NCBI GenBank assembly: GCA_902806595.1
Contig: CADCXC010000003.1
Span: 1,674,001 to 1,738,000 of the forward strand
Source: Pyrenopolyporus hunteri
Lineage: Eukaryota; Ascomycota; Sordariomycetes; Xylariales; Hypoxylaceae
Length of the DNA: 64,000 nucleotides
Direction: 5' to 3'
In this document: positions 24,189-36,679 of the stretch, in pieces
Layout: every line of letters begins with the position of its first letter
Position numbering within the stretch: the stretch's first letter is position 1
The notes under the pieces: generated by a model
The model's input: the letters and a program-made list of their open reading frames with translations, nothing else
Told to the model about the DNA's origin: nothing
The model's database searches: none
Program-made: the position numbers and the translations under genes

Positions 24189-25672
24189 TCATTGCTGTAC
24201 GTCGACAGCCAACCGGAAAAGGCCGTTCGCTCCCTTGATAGTCTCAGTAGTATCGGTAGTATCGGTAGCCTCGTTAGTTGGCGACTGCGGCGCGCCTAGC
24301 CGCGTTCTATTAGTCCATCCCAAAACCAATAGAAGTACCAGGAACAGAGATGCTATAAAGAATCGTAGCCACTTCCTTCCGCAACCTCTATGAAATGAGG
24401 GGTATTCCACTTTTCCGAGGCGTACTCTCAAGTCGTCCATCACATTCCACCCCGACCAATAGAGGAATAGCCCCAAAAGTGCCTAGCTGTAGCCCATCAG
24501 CTGGCCAGGACATATAGGTGTGCCCCATACCGCCAGCGGAATGATGACGAGGAAGATGTTCTTGAGAATGCTTATTAGTATCAGGACAAAACTAGTCGTA
24601 CTACTTCTAATCTAGAACTAGTTAGCACCCTACTTACGTTACGATCGTAATGCCACTGTCTCAATGACCTACCAAGTGGATAACCGATATTTGCAGTAGG
24701 AACTCTACGATCGCGTTTAGTAATAGCATCCAGAACCCGGCCTCGGCGACATGTGCCCATTCGATCGAGCTCTATTCGGTAACAAGGGACCAACTGAAGT
24801 TGATGGCGGCGCAGACAGGAGCGTAGTAGTAAAGACTGATGAGAGGGTCCATGGCTCGGCCCGAGGTCGACATAACTACTTGTATCGCAACGAAACGACC
24901 GGGTTCAATGATAAAGGCAGCGGATTGATAAATGATATCCGCCCGTGAGGATTGTATTTCGCCTCTGCATGCTAGTGTAATCCCCACGACGATGATCAAT
25001 ATATAGAATAATGATGTGCGGGTTGGGTGCTCGACCTTCAAAAGCCATTCAACAAGAAACATGATAACTGTGGCCTAGGAGTTTCCGCGAGTTGATTAGT
25101 TTATTTCTTAAAACGCCCCCAAATGTCCAATCACATCCGTTCGCAAAGCTTGGGTATTTGGATGAATAGTATGCTCGGGTGAAGATATACCAGATGGATA
25201 GGGACGAAGCATTCATTTCTACATAGACCGATGGGGACAATGGTCTTTGCATATAGTGGAACTGTCATTTCGAAACGATGACGGTCGTCGAGAATATGAG
25301 TGGCACGCGCGAGTATTTGAGTTGCCAAGATGGTAAAGACCATATTCCACGACGACAACATCCTGGCTATTCGTCATGGTTAGGACCGAGAAACATATGA
25401 AGCTCAGTATGTAACTTGCGATAAGCTATGATGCGACGAAATAGTTAGCATCCTTCCGAGCAGGTCCGATGTTATGGGAACTCACTAAGGCCGAAATCAT
25501 TGATTAACCAGTGGTCGAAAAAAAGTTTAAGGATAGATAATAACATCCAACTCCTATAGGACAAATTTAGCTTATTAGCTCTACGTACTCGATTAGAAGT
25601 GAGCTGATGGCTTACGCTACGCAGAGACCGAAGGGCAGCGCTCGGCGGACGCTCTCGCTATCTATAGCCATC
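24189..25672 (-). pseudogene. Decayed TPT/SLC35-family drug-metabolite transporter
   Basis: Remains of a multi-pass nucleotide-sugar/triose-phosphate-type translocator. Recognisable pieces in order on the minus strand are MLSSWNMVFTILATQILAR and THILDDRHRFEMTVPLYAK (from 25361), then IVPIG and the LVYL-FIQ segment. Next come VVGITLACRGEIQ, then MDPLISLYYYAPVCAAINF and EWAHVAEAGFWMLLLNA, then LKNIFLV, VWGTPI and LFLYWSGWN. In-frame stops lie at 25131-25133, 24772-24774, 24661-24663 and 24483-24485, and a one-base frame slip is likely near 25150. The exon start at 25672 (MAIDSESVRRALPFGL) and the segment near 25500-25560 are tentative. Some introns remain visible (GTAAGT near 24635, branch TGCTAAC). 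The tail after 24476 adds one more hydrophobic helix. Composition is normal, so it decayed without heavy RIP. Confidence 0.75.
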
Positions 25673-28558
25673 GTCCAAGGATGGCAAAAGTATGCTAAGA
25701 TATCAATCTGCCGGGATGAGAGGCCGCTGGTATTACCATTAATACTCAATTCCGTATATAAGTCATAACTAGGTAGGCTAAGAATGAAGAGTAGGTAATT
25801 AGCGAATGTCGTCTATCGTAGACTGGTAAACTAAGACATGCTTGTGGCGGATATGAGCGAGAATTTCACGATTGAGCATGGAAAAGATGAAGAAGTAAAA
25901 GAAAGATGGAGATCAGCATAATTCGAGATATCTCCAAATTCAATCCGTTTTAGGTTACCTATATCTAATCTACGAGGGCCGTAGCGACTTCCATAAAACA
26001 ACCTACGGGAAGCTACAGCTTGTAGGTTATGTCCGGATGGAACATTGAAGTTGGGGATGAGGCGAGAGCGTACTGTTGTAAAATGGCGAGTGCGGTTGCC
26101 TAACCTGGCAGCGGCCTACTTAGTAGGTACCCATAGGTACTGTAAAAGGTTAGCCTAATAACTAAATACTAAATAGGGGCCTACTATCAGTACATACCGA
26201 GACAATGCAGGGACCCTAGTATTGGGGGCCAAGTCATGTACCTACAATACTTAATAAGGCACCGTTATAGAACGTGGATCTTAAGAGACGCGATATCAGG
26301 CAATAGCCGAGCTGAAAACACCCTAGGGCACCTAAACCTTGCTTCGGTTAAGGCTGCTCGGCCCCCAACAGTATTCTGCAATAGCTCCTATAAAGCCACA
26401 CCTTTCTATCTTTCACCGCCTTGGGTATAGTACCAAGGTAGGTACCTGGGTAGGCGGTCTTAGTGAATATTGTACCTCTTACACAATATCTTTGGTTTTC
26501 CACAATATGGACTGACAAAAGTTCGATAACAAGAAGACATGACATCCCTTGATATCCCCGGATAATCGTAGGGCGCGCTGCATTGATGCCTAATAAGTAA
26601 ACGCATTGTACGAGATGGAGTTGGACTTGAATTACTGTACTCATCTACGACATTGGGTGGTGCGTACCTATGTAGGTAATTAGGTATATCTCTGTCCCCT
26701 TCGTACTACTCACTCTAAATGCCCGACAGAGGATATCTGCCTATGTAGGTAGGTAGCATCATGGAAGCTTTTAAGACGCATCGTGCTTATAGATGCGAAG
26801 GACATTACTCATAAGCCGACATACGGCAATTGGGTAGTCGCGAATCTGCGATGCTGCAGCTTATACCTTTTATTTCCTGCCGGAAGTGAATCTTGCATGA
26901 TTCCTATGTAGCAGTAAGCGTAAATCCTCCTCTCCGAAATCTGAGGCTCTCTTATGAGATTTTTTTTTCTCTCTTCTCTTTTCTTTTCTCATGAAGAAAT
27001 GCAACCAGTGTCTTTATGCGGATAAGTCGACCCTCTAGGGCATTGCAGGGAATATAAATATAGCTTTTCAGCCTCATGAAGTGATTGTGGCAACCTACCA
27101 ACGTATCTACCTAGGTACCTACCTAACCTATTTCTCGTAGGTGTGCATCTAGGGAGATATACGGTATATTCTTGATTTTTGATGTCGATGGTAAACCTGG
27201 AGGCTCAACTGGTTCCCGACCCCAGGTATAGGACTCATACCATATAAGCAAGTAATGATGTCGCTGAATATAGAACCCACCGGGGCCGCATGCGCCGCTT
27301 GGGTCAAGGTAATATAGTCGCCGACAACAGCTGCACCCATGGGCTGTTTCTATAGTATTGCAAATGCGCATTTCTTGCCGGTCTTCTAGTTAGGGGCGCC
27401 CCGATATCTCTTCCTTCTACGTTCGGCGCTTCCGATCTTCACCGCTCTCACTGTCTTGTAGAGACCTAGTTGAGATGACCGGGTATACACCTGCATAACT
27501 AGTCCCAGCCCTGTATCACACCCCTATACGTACAACATAAAGTGCGAGGAGAGCAAGAGGTGTCCGGAAGTTGGACAATAAGCCATGGTATGTGAATTCG
27601 GGCCGCTGCGTAGGCGTATAATACGCAAATGAACTGCCGTCTATGACCGACAGTTTCTGCCTATGGGGACCGCGATACCTTGATTTACACCGATGATCCG
27701 ATCTAAGCGGCCCTAACCGCCGCCACCATCGTAGATAGGTGAATAACACAAATATAAATAACTTAGGTAGATAGTTATATACCTGGGTAGAGACTATCTA
27801 TCGATACACAGCATGCCGACCTGTTAGCTTTTCGAGTCTTTCAAATGGCCTGGCTTCAACTTAATAAGAAACCTACCCTATCACACCAATAGGAGTACTT
27901 GGGGTATTTATTATAAGCACTGATCAAGTGAGACAAAACATGAAGAACCGAGACGGAAGTGCACCTAAGAGGCCGGAGGAGAGGGGAATGTGCTCCGGGA
28001 GCGACGAGTAGTCCGTACGCTATAGTCGGGTTAGAACTCAGTGCATATGCAGCCACCAATAGTACGGGTTATTAGACAAATAGGATGTCGAACGCAGGGG
28101 ATCGTCACACCGCAATAAAGGACGCAAGACAGCACCGCCTAATTTGGACATATATAAGCAGGTGGGTGTATAACCTCCATGATGCCCAAGGGTATCAACT
28201 AATTCTCGAAGCTAATTTCTTCTCCTATTTTTCTTCAAAAAATAAATAAATGGACAGACAGAAAGATGAGTCTGACAGCTCAAATCGTGACGGCTTTCTC
28301 GTTCAGCTATTCTCAAAACAAACAATCATTTCGTACTGTATTCCAGAGGATAAATTTACTGAACACTCCAATATGCATGGGACTGTCATGTCCATAAATC
28401 GGGAATCATAGCGCCGTGGTTTCAGGCGATCGTCGTGATGGGTCGTAACAAGCAAAACTTCGTGGTATCAAATACAGAGGACCAAACTCTCCGGACAAGT
28501 ACTTGTGATCGCATCGCTGGCCTTAGGAATCGAATACGCAATAACCCGAGTGCCCGTC
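25673..28558. other. Gene-free stretch with dispersed GGTACC-type words
   Basis: No frame here shows a recognisable domain. Copies of AGGTAGGTACCT-like words occur near 26122, 26434, 26665, 26740 and 27104-27125. A pyrimidine-rich run lies at about 26960-26992. Short minus-strand frames near 27123-28059 look like chance. Confidence 0.5.
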
Positions 28559-30516
28559 TTATAGGAACCCGCCCTCGGCGCCGAATACACCAACACTACC
28601 ACGCCATCGGCAACGTTCCTCTCGTTCGGTTGGCGACATAGCTCCGCTCCTCGGGCTTAATGCGCCTCTGGGTGGCGTCATCTGTTGGGACCCGTCGATT
28701 TCACTACTTCCTCGACTGCTGCCGGCGCTTGCATTTGTTTGAACGAGGAGCAAGCTACTAGTGCCGCTCAAGCGTTTGGTAAACTCGGTGAAGCTAAGGC
28801 GTTTAACCTCGGATATAGAATGTCGTTTTTCATGATTATATCGGGCCACCCCTTCTTCCGGCACCCTAGGTATGGGCGTCATATCGAGTGATGACGTGGG
28901 AATATGTGGTTGGCTGCTGGTTCGCTGAGCCGCGGGCCTCGACCTTGAATGAGCAGTATGCGGTCGAAGAATAGACGAGCCCGACTCTTGAGTTGAGGCC
29001 GGCCGAAAATTCTGTTGCGACCAATGCGATCTTGCAGTGCTGTGGCGATTAGCAATGAACTGGAGCGCTCTCTGTGCGGACGGGCCGATCTCATCGGCGC
29101 CTATGTCCTGCTCGAACGCGTCCTCGTCGCTATCCTCTTCGTCGTCAACACCGTCGGCCTCGTCGCTCTCATCGTCCTCCCAGGTGCTTTTCAGCGGCTC
29201 CCTTAAGGGCGCGGAGGCGGGGGCCGGGACGGGCGTCTTATCCTTTTCAAAGGACTTCTGGCGCTCTTCCACTTCACGCATCAACGCCTCAAACCTGGCA
29301 ATAGAGCTTAGCTTTTCTTCTCCTGGCACTTCGCGGTCCGAACCAGGAATACAGCGCAACTGGAACGCCCTGTCTAATATAGTCTCCCGAGGTGCCGGCG
29401 GCGAACCTGAATGGAGACTTGGCAAGAATTGGCCCGGCAAAGAGCTGATACTCTCTCGCGCTCTAACGGGAGAGCTCAGGGTGGACGACCGACCCTGGGC
29501 TGACGTCCACCCTTCGATGAATTGGTCCTGGTATTCACCAATTGTAGAAGTGGGAGACGGGAGATCGGAAGGGTGGACGGTGGTATATGGCGCCGAATAC
29601 ATCGTGGAAGCGGGTACCATCGAACTAGCATGAGATGACGAGAGATCGCTGCGCCGAGAGCGTATACTAGGCGTTCCTGATACTTGCGTCGCGGTAGCAT
29701 CCCGGCTAGAGGCATGCGCATGGCGGGATGATTTGCCCGGCCGTTTGGTCCACGTCTTGGACGAACTCCCGCTTGACGTGCCGGCGTAGAAATCGCTCGT
29801 ATCCCGGCCAGAAGATGGAGAAAAGGGATTGACGAAAGACGGCGATATCGGGCTAATCGGGCTCATTGGATTTCTGCCGGGAACATCAGGTTGTATTAGC
29901 AATTGTATATAACGGGCCCAGTCCTCTAGCGTGTACGTGCGATCATCGCCGAGACGGAACCATAATGTCGTTGGCCCCGATTCCTTGGTAGTGGTCAAGC
30001 CCGCGGTTCGACTCGAACGACGTTTTCGCAACTTATCGGTGGCAGGGTCGGGCGATATTTGGACGGCAAGCGTGGGCATCGCCGGTCCTTGTTTGCGATA
30101 GGCGACATTCTGAACTTGGCACTCGGTGATGGAAGCCATCGAATGCTGCTGGACCGGTTCCCAGTCATCCTACGGCGCGATAAGTATTATTACTATTGCT
30201 GGTACGAGGTACTATGATTCTCACCTTTGTCTTATATATAGAAAGGTAGATGGTATCGGGTTGCGCTCTGTGTTGCAGCTTGGACGACCGGCTACCGGCG
30301 TCCTTTATACGAGCGGCCGATAAAACTTGCGAGAAGCTGAGATTCGACTGACTGCCATCTTTCGGTGGACCGACGACGAGAAATCGAGGCTAGAAGTAAA
30401 TTGAGCATACAGGCACTGCGGAACGGGAGTATGCGACGGGGTTCAATCATTACCTTCCACACAGCTCTCCCAATGAAAGTACCCCGGTCTGGGGGGACGA
30501 GTAAAATGCCCTCCAT
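28559..30516 (-). CDS. PH-domain-like, serine-rich protein of unknown function
   Basis: Three exons, 30516-30454, 30389-30225 and 30169-28559, join in phase 0 (donors GTAATG and GTGAGA) to 612 residues. Residues about 17-150 read as a pleckstrin-homology-like fold: WKPRFLVVGPPKDGSQ, then TIYLSIYKTKDDWEPVQQHS, ITECQVQNVAYRKQG, LAVQISP, and a closing helix segment LWFRLGDDRTYTLEDWARYI. The rest is low-complexity Ser/Pro/Arg sequence with an acidic run (DDEEDSDEDAFEQDIGADE) and a C-terminal RWRGSVGVFGAEGGFL that I believe is conserved among fungal homologues. The large exon is open on its own from an ATG at 30139, but that start would cut the PH-like fold in half. The protein probably binds membrane lipid or a protein partner; this is inference, and no precise role is known to me. 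Confidence 0.75.
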
Positions 30517-33500
30517 ATTAGATTGCGCCGTTTGTCGTGGTTACGGCGCCGGTTGCGCGATGCGTGGGAGACTCTTCCGCAGCCTGTCCCGTACGATCGC
30601 GCACAGCAAGCGACGGATCGGATATAGAATTGGTATGGTACATTAAGGATTACAGCAGCATATTGGAAGAAATAGGAGGCTAAAAAGACAAGAGAGAAAA
30701 TAAGAAGACACTGTCTTTCTCTCGCAGAAGAATCAAGAACTTTTGAAAGCAACAAGGAGAGAACAACTGGAAGGCTCGGGTCTTCCCGACAACGATCGAA
30801 GGCCTTTTTCCGGAATGGCAGACTTAATTGGCTATCGCAGCAAGAGTTGCAGAAGAGATAGGGCCAACCGGACAGAAGGGGTGGCGAGTTAAAGGTTGGA
30901 AAAGAGTGACGAGAGAGTGAGAGACGGTGGTAGCATTCGACGCTGACGAGAACGCGGCTTGTACATGGTTTTGCTAGAAGAACCCCCTAAGAAAATTAAT
31001 TATTACCTGCCAGGTAGGTACCTATATTTTAATGCATGTCATTTAGGTGCGCATACCCACCATAAGTTTAGCAGGCTGGTTGAGGTCTAGCGTGCTATGC
31101 GCTGCGGTAAAAAGAACCTCAGTGCTCCATCCACGCCTAACTGTTGTCGTACAAAGCGCGGCAGGGTTTGGGAGAACTCTAAGTGCCTAGGGGACTTGGC
31201 ACCTACCAAGATCTACGGACTATGAGACATAGGTACGTCTAGTATGGTACGGTACGATACCTTTCCCAGCTACGAGGCTACGTAATTGCCCTTTTCTGTT
31301 AGCCAATCTAGGGGGATGGACACTACCTTCCAATATAATAAATCTGTAGCGTTTGATTTACAGCAATCACGCCTGGTACTATATATGATAGCGATAGAGT
31401 TGGGTGCTATATTAAACTCGATAACTCCCTCCAAAACGCGATTGAGTTTTTGAACTGATTGCAACTACCTATCTCGGGTCGATACCTGCTATGGTACCTG
31501 CACGGTTAAAGGGAGGTAGGAAAGAAAAGAGAAGGCACACGTGTAAACAGAAACACTGTGGTGCTATGTAGCCGTACCCAGGTACCGAACATAAGGCGTG
31601 TATAATTTCAGGACCAGCCAAGAACACCTGATTGAGGAAAACGTACTTAGGAACTAATTCCGCATTCCAGCGCACACGCAAAACCTATTGCCGTCTTTCA
31701 ACAACTACCTACTTCGAAGGTAAATTGGCTAAACTGACATGTGTGTTGTATTATTTAGTCATTAAGCACTCAACATCTTCTCTGTACGATGCCTACCCTA
31801 CCTATATATTCACTTGCCTACTAATGTAAGAGTTCGGGGTATTATGTACCTATGTATAGATGGATGGATGAATAGGTGTGCAGGTAGGTAGGCTCCCAAA
31901 CAGGTCGGTACATGATAAGAGGCGGCTCCCAGCATCCAATCACCGTGGCTTACTAGACTGAATTAAACGGTTTCAAACAGAGCACAGGATTCAGGGCACA
32001 GGGGACCTTGTGGAGCTGCTGTGCCCATTAACCTTGCAAGCCTACTACCGGCTCCGAGGTACTGTGGTAAAGACGTTATATAAGTTAGCACTAATTAGCA
32101 AGGTTGTCTATGGCCGGGACCACCATCTCCATTTCTTCGACAGGGCTAACTTGGAAGGAGAATCACTTGCGAGTTTACACGCCGCTACAGAATAAACATT
32201 CCTGTGGGATTGCTATCATCTCGTCAAATTCGACTGCCTTGCCACTGATCCGCCTCGGCCGAATAATGAAGCATACGCCTTACTACCTGGCCTTGCACAA
32301 TACCTAATTCGTTAAAGGGGAATTATCCAAAGTCCAAAACTCCGGGAAACAATTTAATGCTGGAGGAGGAAAGGGGCCGCTATCCACCGCTAGTTCCAAT
32401 CACCGACCACAGTAACGAAGGCCGCATGGGAGGCGGCCGCGATTTCTAAAAGTCAACAAAGGATTCGTTACCCCTTATTGGGGAATGGTATAGCACTGCC
32501 AGCAACTAAGGGGTTTCCGTTCTTCGCTGTTCGTCGACCTATGGAGTATTTTAACCCTATTAGACTCGGCTGGGCACTACTAGTTGTCTGCACGCTTTGA
32601 CCCCGACTCGAGGGCGAGTTTGCCAGCGCAAGGGGGTCACCATTCTATTGGACCGCTCGTCCGTCAGCTCTCTGCAGCTAGTTTGATGCCCATGTGTTGT
32701 GCATGTACGTTCCAGTGTTGGTGGCCCGGGTGGATCACTTGATATTACCATTAGTACATGTATGTATGCACCAGAATCCGAGCAGAAGAAGTCAGTGGAT
32801 AAAGTCGACCGCGGATGTACGTCGAGCGCAGCAACTTGGCTAGGAAAACCCACTGTTGTGGTTTTTCCTTCTCCGTATTGTTCTAGAAGCCTATAGGTAT
32901 GGGATCGACAGAGTCTCCTCAATTCTGGGTCTCTGGTATAGAAGCAATTCTATATAGGCCTGGATGTACTAACCACCCATTGCGATGTCAGTCTTTGACA
33001 GGTGGTTCTCACGAGGAAAGAGGAAAACGAAGCAGATATGTCATATGCGAAAAGCAAGAGAGAAAGTGATAGTTTATTTTGGTCATATGACGACCAGTCT
33101 GACATGGGCAGATAACCGACGTCTTAGAAAGCGATCCCCAGCAAGGATCAGGGGTGAGAGGCAACATCATGAACAGTTACCATAATACTATGCAGTAGTG
33201 AAATAATCGGGAGACATTGCGGTCCCCGCATACTCAAAAAGGGGGATACCCCGCTACCTCCTAACCCGACGAAGCTTCGCGTCTTGAGGCGCCGCTTCAT
33301 TCTAGTCTTCTCATCGCTTTCAGCGCCCATACTATTTACACTAGTGAGTCGGACAATCCAGACTTAAGCTACGCGATATCTACTATAGGTACAGTATCTA
33401 AGAGATCTCAATCTTTTCATTTCCTCCTGGTCCCACGTTGTTGATATGCGTTGAGTGGCTTATTCCAGGTTGGCCACCAGTTTCGAGGGCGCTGCGCCGA

Positions 33501-36500
33501 GTTACTTTTTTTTCCCCTAAGATCGTGGGGGGAAAATTTTCCACGAGCATCCACTCGGTAGCCGCAAGCACCGAGTTAATGACGAGTAGTTGCTCAGAAG
33601 GAAGTTTATTCGTAGATCAGGCTGTTCTCTAAGCCTCTTTCAGATGTTGTTAGAAGTATGGAAAGTTGACCCAGTTGAATTTGGTAAGACCGCCGCTTGA
33701 TGTCTCGTTTTCGGACGAATACGATAGAAAGGACGAATACGGTAGAAAGTCTCTGAACCCCCTATGTATAGTACCTACCGTAAAAATCATCGATGGCAAT
33801 GTAGCAATCGGCTCATTGCAACGCCGACGTCCTAAACAATTACCTGTATGTAGGTATTAGTCTCCTGCCCTACGAGTATAATCATTGCCAAGAACGAGGA
33901 CGAAGTTACACTGCGGATTATCTCATCTCATCCATCTTACATCACCACATGTGCAGATTCTGATGAGCCGCCTGATCTATTCTATTATCATATATTCCTC
34001 TCCGCCTTCGGCCAGCAGGCAACGACGCCTCTTCACCGGTATAGTGGCAATCTCGCGAAAACTTCCAACTCCTTGCATAAAGATCATGCAAGCGAGCCCT
34101 GAAACTGTTCTGGTGTTCGACTCTTAAGCTAAGGTACCTTACATACCTACCGATCTTCGGCTATTGAGAGCGTTTTCAGAGTAGCCAGGCCTGCTCCCTT
34201 TGCTAGACATACTATTCATGGCTCCGTCTACATAGTTGGATCATTGAGAATTATTTCGCATACTATTGATTATATTCTCCTGATTCGAACCGCGTAAATA
34301 TTCAGTCCAGGGCATACACATGAAATAGTTCTGGCCTTAATTATCTTCCGAGGCATCCGAATTCGGCAGGTTGATGCATGCAAAATGATACTTCCTTCTG
34401 CCGAAATCCTCTATGCAGTCATATTAGCATGCACACTCAATCAGCATTTATATGGTTCATCACGATCAAATACGTTAGGTACGAAACATCGGAGAATCCT
34501 GTGAGCGTGAGAACAACATGGGCGCCTCGATTCTAATGAATCTGCGGGTATTCTGAGCTGTTGCGGTAAATTCCGCCTTTTTTTGACACGTCCCCTTGAA
34601 TGAAGCACGGAAACCCAGCGGCCCTGGTCGTAGTCTAAAGAACCGCCAATAGCTACGGCAACGCGTCATTAAGCCTAGTTTCCTTTTTGTGAAACGTATG
34701 GAAATGACTGCACAACGGGCCGGCCCTTTGGTGTCCAACGGCGGTGGGAGGGTCCTCATGGAAAGGAGACTCGGTCAAGGCGTTTGTGACGAACGAAAGG
34801 AGAGGCGCGAGAATTTGAAAGGCGCCCCGCCGCGGATCACTCCCGCAACTCCATTCCTTGGGACGGTTGGGAAGGCTATCCCCACCTAATCCTCCATCCC
34901 CATACGAAGAACAATTCTGTGGGGATAGTCAGGACGACATGAGACGGAGAATATAATTCTACATACTAGGTAATCAACAGCTGTGATGGCAGCCTTCGTC
35001 AACTCTCGCGTGGTCGGTATCCTAATGAAGAACAGCATACCAAAACAGACGCCGTGCAGATCAATATCACGCCAGCCCCATTTTCCTAGCTGCAACCTCA
35101 GGCAAAGAAGCAGACAAATTAACTATGAGGGCCGACATGCCAAACGGGTGACACCGGGATAATCCATGCTTCCCACCGTATAGCGCAAACTTTTCCTCTA
35201 TAATGAAGCTTTCCTTTCAATACGAGACGCAGGTACCAAATATATTCATGATGAGCAGGCCAAGCGGGATTACCTTCGTTAGAATCACTGGGTCGACTCT
35301 CGGGTAGCCTTTGGCACGGCTCGATGCAATCACGCAAGGAACGAACCCCTTTATCTGAGATCGCTTGTCTTCCCCCCCTTGCTTGCGTGGCTCCCGATGT
35401 GACGGTGGCCCACTAACGTCCCAAGCACACGTTTCGAACAAGATGTCTAATAGTAGGTAATACATACAATTCATACCTCGCACCGTTCGCGCAGACTACC
35501 ACCTAGGTAGGTAGCCGTGAAGCCTCACTATAGTGGCATTTCCCTTTTTTTTCTCTCTTTTAATGAAGTCTCACTTACAAGACGCCGTTCGAGGGATCCT
35601 ACAAGTATGTTCCGGGGGATGGAAACGGACAGAAACATACCACTCATTAAGAACCAACCTTGAGCCAAGTCTCATTAAGATATTAGCCCGGGATCGGAAG
35701 GGATGAACTCAGTTGAACAAGTCGGGTTTGCTCCTCCTCCCCGTGCGGCGCAACGGCTCCGGGACCTGGATTAATGTACGATGGATAGGGGATGGTACCC
35801 CGGTATTCCCACATGGCAAATGTACGTGCTACATTGCACATACAGCAGGAACTGTTGTTCGGGATCCCCATATACCGTCCAACTAAGGCTCGGCCCTCTA
35901 ATTTTAGGGGGTATAACAGAAGCGTGATATGAGCAGCGAAGGCACAATGACCTAATCAACTTTCGCCTGCCATCGTACAGACACCCATTGATACGCGCTG
36001 ATCGGCGTCCGTATATCCGTAGTCGTCGCCAAGGTCGCCGATATCGAAGCTCGTAGAGCGATTCTCGAACAATCGCGGCCGTATTTCATCTTACTCACGG
36101 CCTCGCCAAACTTTTATTACAATCTACCTGCTTAGAGTCTGTGCCTGTGTAGAACGGCGTTCGTTCCCCTTGACCGCTCTTTCGTCTCCCTGTACGCGTC
36201 CACGGGCCACGCTCCCAGAGAATCAGGACGCGAGGAGTACGTCGGAGCGAGACAAGGTGAGACCAGGCGTTTTCTTTTCCACCGAAAAAAAAAAAAGATT
36301 ATGAAAGGTTAGGTACGAAGCAGGGCGAAAAGTCGAGTGCCGTTACCCGGAACGCAGTTGGTTACTTTCATTATTATCAAAATTTGGGACAAGCGATTCA
36401 TAATCTCCGGTAGATACGGCGCAGTCGATGGAATGCTTCCTCGGAGAATACTGAGACTTTGTAAACATACAAACGCAATTCGACAGGCTAGGGGTACATG

Positions 36501-36679
36501 AAGAATTTCAAGCTAGAAGACGCGTCTTTGGTGAGAGCGAAACCAGAATCATAGGACATCGTAGCATTGGTCGCTCTCGTCTGCGATATCTCTAGCCTAC
36601 CTACAGAACAGGTACCTAGACATGATTTTTCGTTACTCATAGCCCGTTTGCTAAGCCTCATTACGCCGCTATTCCTTCG
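30517..36679. other. 6.2-kb gene-free stretch
   Basis: I find no gene in this long interval of ordinary base composition. Frames are all about 120 codons or shorter, scattered on both strands. Those at 34886-35483 on the minus strand include a hydrophobic piece (VILTKVIPLGLLIMNIFG) that might be a relic of a membrane protein, but no family is recognisable. GGTACC-type words occur at about 31012, 31222, 34132 and 35502. An A12 run lies near 36285. Confidence 0.5.

Noticed and set aside
34886..35483. Possible membrane-protein relic on the minus strand
   Set aside because: One hydrophobic patch but no ordered family motifs or consistent splice sites, so I could not support a pseudogene call.
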